A stretch of 44,497 nt of DNA from Bacteroidales bacterium UBA6192. GTDB lineage: Bacteria > Bacteroidota > Bacteroidia > Bacteroidales > F082. Positions 43,315 to 44,497 of the stretch are shown here, piece after piece (the stretch's first letter is position 1; the number at the start of each line of letters is the position of its first letter). The DNA is taken from NCBI GenBank assembly GCA_002422725.1, contig DITE01000040.1:8053-52549 (forward strand), in the 5' to 3' direction. The position numbers and the translations under genes were made by a program. The notes under the pieces are model-generated. The model was not told the DNA's origin and made no database searches. It worked only from the letters and a program-made list of their open reading frames with translations.

Positions 43315-43323
43315 CCTTAGACT

Positions 43324-44097
43324 ATGTCGTACCGGAATTTTATCAGCTTGCTCATGTTCCTCCAGATAATCCTTTTACATGTGGGATTAAAGGCATCAGA
43401 AAAGCCTGCAGATAAGTTCGATCGCGCCAATCATTTTTACCAGGAGGCTGTTTACGATTCGGCTCTGATCACATACCAACAATTATTGCAATCCGACTTT
43501 GAATCGGCAGATTTATATTACAATATCGGCAACACCTATTTCAAGCTAAGACAAATCCCCAGAGCAATTCTGTATTTTGAAAAAGCTAGAAAAATTCGTC
43601 CGAACGATGAAGATATCATGCATAATCTCGACCTGGCCAACACGCTGATTGTAGATAAAATTGAGCCAATCCCACACTTGTTTTATAAAGTCTGGTGGAA
43701 CAATTTCTATGGTTTGTTTTCTGCCAACACCTGGGCATGGGTTTCTTTACTGTTGGTGTCACTGACACTTTTCTTCGTGTTTTTGTTTCAAACCGCAAGT
43801 TCTGTCCAGATCAGAAAAACAGGATTTTTTGCCGGACTATTCTTTCTGCTTACAGCGGTTGGGGCACTTGGACTTGCTTCTCAAAAATACTATTACACAC
43901 AAAAAGTAAATGAAGCGATAATTTTTGCGCCTACCATAACCGTCAAAAGTTCACCATCGTTCAATAGTGTTGACCTCTTTGTTATTCATGAAGGAACAAA
44001 AGTTTCGCTCATTGATAAAACAGGCGATTGGACCAAGATCCGCATTGCGAATGGCAGTGTAGGGTGGCTGCCTGCTGACGCTTACGAAGGCATTTGA
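43324..44097 (+). CDS. batE: BatE, TPR and SH3-like protein
   Basis: A 257-residue protein with an N-terminal signal segment, TPR units at about 35-105 (YYNIGNTYFKLRQIPRAILYF and a following repeat), two membrane helices (about 138-158 and 165-185) and a C-terminal bacterial SH3-like domain (about 200-255) with VKSSPSFNSVDLFVIHEG and GWLPADAYEGI. This TPR-TM-SH3 layout matches BatE. The lipoprotein gene starts 5 bases after its stop. Confidence 0.87.
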   Translation: MSYRNFISLLMFLQIILLHVGLKASEKPADKFDRANHFYQEAVYDSALITYQQLLQSDFESADLYYNIGNTYFKLRQIPRAILYFEKARKIRPNDEDIMHNLDLANTLIVDKIEPIPHLFYKVWWNNFYGLFSANTWAWVSLLLVSLTLFFVFLFQTASSVQIRKTGFFAGLFFLLTAVGALGLASQKYYYTQKVNEAIIFAPTITVKSSPSFNSVDLFVIHEGTKVSLIDKTGDWTKIRIANGSVGWLPADAYEGI

Positions 44098-44102
44098 AAA
44101 AC

Positions 44103-44497
44103 ATGAAACACATTTCTCCTTTTTTCCGGGTTCGAAAAATGTGTTTGCTGATTGTTATATTGCTCATCTCCACATCCTGCCTCAAATCGGATAAACCCGG
44201 GCTGCCCGAAGAAGTGATTAGAACCTATTCTGAAACCGGATTCAATAGGATTGAGTTTACCAAAACAATTGGAAAATTTATTGACGATGCAGGCGACTCA
44301 ATTCAATTACAAGCCGCCTATTTTCTTATTGCAAAAATGCGCAGTCATTATATGGTTACTTACGATGTAACCGACACTTCAGGGGCAATTTATCAAATCG
44401 ACCCATTCATGTTTACAAGTGGGGATTCATTGCTTGCACACTGGAAAAAACTCGATTCAATTCATGGAGGGTTGCACTATCAGCCAGACCGCTTTGT
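44103..44497 (+). CDS. Lipoprotein, possibly transglutaminase-like, 3' end missing
   Basis: The frame opens with ATG at 44103 and is still open at the window edge, giving 131 residues. A signal peptide ends in the lipobox ISTSC, so the mature protein would be a lipoprotein. The segment QLQAAYFLIAKMRSHYMV resembles the helical N-terminal region of Bacteroidetes transglutaminase-domain proteins, but the catalytic Cys-His-Asp part lies outside the window. The position right after batE suggests co-transcription. Confidence 0.6.
   Translation, partial: MKHISPFFRVRKMCLLIVILLISTSCLKSDKPGLPEEVIRTYSETGFNRIEFTKTIGKFIDDAGDSIQLQAAYFLIAKMRSHYMVTYDVTDTSGAIYQIDPFMFTSGDSLLAHWKKLDSIHGGLHYQPDRF

Overview
The window looks like a chromosomal segment of a Bacteroidota (Bacteroidetes) bacterium, moderate in GC. 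Three things point there: a PorX-type regulator of type IX secretion, a moxR-DUF58-batABCDE aerotolerance cluster, and several starts preceded by the Bacteroidetes-type -7 element TAnnTTTG (some with TTG 18-21 bases further up) with little Shine-Dalgarno. Genus and species cannot be read from the sequence alone.

Layout. 1-10219 is mostly housekeeping: the end of a cytochrome P460-like heme protein, an HD phosphohydrolase, porX-tsaE-ald, aroB-aroA, a LutA-like cysteine-rich protein, an exported double-YCII protein and an MFS transporter. 10520-20967 is an AT-richer accessory block holding one dense minus-strand defence operon. 21007-28359 carries a MATE transporter, a large membrane-anchored DUF3352-like protein, rnhB, a membrane protein and purD. 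28371-35445 is a surface-polysaccharide locus: GT4 glycosyltransferase, FkbM methyltransferase, flippase, two Wzz-like copolymerases and an O-antigen ligase/polymerase. 35718-44497 is the MoxR/Bat cluster followed by the start of a lipoprotein gene.

The most striking feature is the defence operon. In transcription order it reads XRE regulator, type III Res, PtuA ATPase, PtuB HNH nuclease, type III Mod, SIR2 and HerA. Every junction is an overlap or a gap of at most 8 bases. A Septu pair (ptuAB) thus sits between the two subunits of a type III restriction-modification system, and a SIR2-HerA pair is appended after mod. Each module belongs to a known family. The single-operon arrangement under one small regulator, with a perfect 10-bp inverted repeat upstream and a folded non-coding element directly downstream, is the part that may be new.

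Other points of note: a perfect 23-bp palindrome upstream of moxR that competes for pairing with a neighbouring hairpin; an alanine dehydrogenase whose catalytic His position is Asn; and several gene starts that look too long and are corrected here from promoter position, overlap or family N-terminus. No tRNA, rRNA, CRISPR array, transposase or integrase was recognised.
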